Shown here piece after piece: positions 63,506 to 64,000 of a stretch of DNA of 64,000 nucleotides. The translations under genes were made by a program, and so were the position numbers. This stretch comes from Chaetoderma sp. LZ-2023a (taxonomy: Eukaryota > Mollusca > Caudofoveata > Chaetodermatida > Chaetodermatidae), in contig CM067372.1 of NCBI GenBank assembly GCA_034401795.1, positions 34,908,351-34,972,350 on the forward strand, written 5' to 3'. The notes beneath the pieces were generated by a model, which saw nothing but the letters and a program-made list of their open reading frames with translations, searched no databases and had not been told where the DNA came from. Position 1 is the stretch's first letter. Every line of letters begins with the position of its first letter.

Positions 63506-64000
63506 TTGCTGGTGACTAAATTATGCGCTAGCAATACAATAGACTGTTTGAACCTTCCCGACAGAATGAACTGGACAAATTGCATAATATGTGGAACGGA
63601 CGATGACATATTAAAATGTCCCGCATCCAGACAAGACGGTAAAGGTCTACAATCCTATGAGGACTTTATGAAAAACGTAGAAGGTTTCGGAAAGTTACAT
63701 TTAATGCCTGTTGATGTATGTTTTCCTGAAAGTGTTAATGCAAATGACCTCCATGCCAACAAGGCAAAGTGGCACCTTAATAGTCAGCTTAAATTTGCTA
63801 GTTCAAAACTGCAGCGAGCTCAAGAAAAAAAGAGAAATATTTAACAGTTGGAGATGATATCGTACAAAGAAAATCAAAACGCACCACCCTCTCTACTGAG
63901 TCTAAACACTCAGATAGGTGTATCTTCTGTAAGCAAACAGATGGGGTACTTCATATGTGTAGTACATTAGAACTGGACACCTCACTTAGCGAACAGGCAA
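63506..64000 (+). CDS. Unidentified cysteine-containing protein, partial, with frameshift
   Basis: The frame runs from ATG 63506 (or ATG 63566) to TAA at 63842. It contains NWTNCIICGTDDDILKCPA, QSYEDFMKNVEGFGKL and NKAKWHLNSQLKFASSKLQR, with C-x2-C ... C as a possible zinc site. Directly after the stop, another frame continues sensibly as GDDIVQRKSKRTTLS, SDRCIFCKQTDGVLHMC and STLELDTSLSE, again with C-x2-C, to the window edge. The change of frame falls at the A-rich run near 63825-63840, so it is either a real inactivation or an error in a homopolymer. I recall similar N-terminal Cys/His modules in multicopy uncharacterised proteins of marine invertebrates, but I cannot name the family. Confidence 0.55.

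Overview
This window is eukaryotic, almost certainly from a marine invertebrate and most likely a lophotrochozoan such as a mollusc. The signs are spliced exons with GT/AG borders, long non-coding stretches, many microsatellites, and a dense load of non-LTR (LINE), DIRS and hAT elements and MITE-like repeats. The mollusc guess rests on the repeat types (tandem-repeat-bearing elements, a 'CACCTGGCC...GGCCAAGTG' repeat at 62.3 kb, DIRS abundance) and is inference. I see no bacterial operon, CRISPR array or RNA gene.

Region 1 (1-21 kb) is a LINE graveyard with simple repeats. Two minus-strand LINE endonuclease fragments (1-1640) are followed by microsatellites and an 87-bp minisatellite with a three-unit higher-order period (7.3-8.3 kb). 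A decayed minus-strand LINE (9.54-12.3 kb) is split by a plus-strand LINE 3' end with an (ATG)n tail (11.2-12.1 kb). Next comes a nearly complete but broken minus-strand LINE (12.6-19.4 kb) whose ORF1 carries two zinc fingers of PHD type. Two more LINE 3' ends and an RT scrap follow.

Region 2 (21-33 kb) holds DNA transposons. They include a 1,066-bp hAT with a perfect 8-bp target duplication, two diverged copies of a 250-bp MITE, a nested element with CAGGCATGTC termini, a 1.6-kb CAGGG-ended element, and a broken hAT transposase gene (30.1-32.3 kb). The first copies of a foldback (self-complementary) MITE family also lie here.

Region 3 (33.5-47.4 kb) holds two DIRS retrotransposons (reverse transcriptase, RNase H, tyrosine recombinase, inverted terminal repeats). 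The first (33.86-41.19 kb) sits inside a unit of a 150-bp tandem repeat, so its borders can be read. The second (41.71-47.39 kb) has lost about 2.6 kb internally and gained about 2.6 kb of tandem-repeat DNA. A third DIRS (52.08-57.48 kb) lies further on. The second and third show the DIRS signature, an internal complementary region matching both outer ends.

Region 4 (47.65-61.0 kb and beyond) contains the one recognisable host gene: three plus-strand coding exons (47786-48731, 51881-52029, 60842-61021) of a ZCCHC7-like CCHC zinc-knuckle protein, the metazoan counterpart of the Air1/Air2 subunits of the TRAMP nuclear RNA surveillance complex. Its 8.8-kb second intron holds the third DIRS and many hairpin repeats; the 3' part of the gene is not found and probably lies past the window. 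At the right edge (63.5-64 kb) starts an unidentified cysteine-containing protein gene with an apparent frameshift.

The most striking structure is the DIRS trio with readable integration and ICR architecture, together with two self-complementary repeat families (at least six and seven copies) concentrated in the ZCCHC7-like introns.
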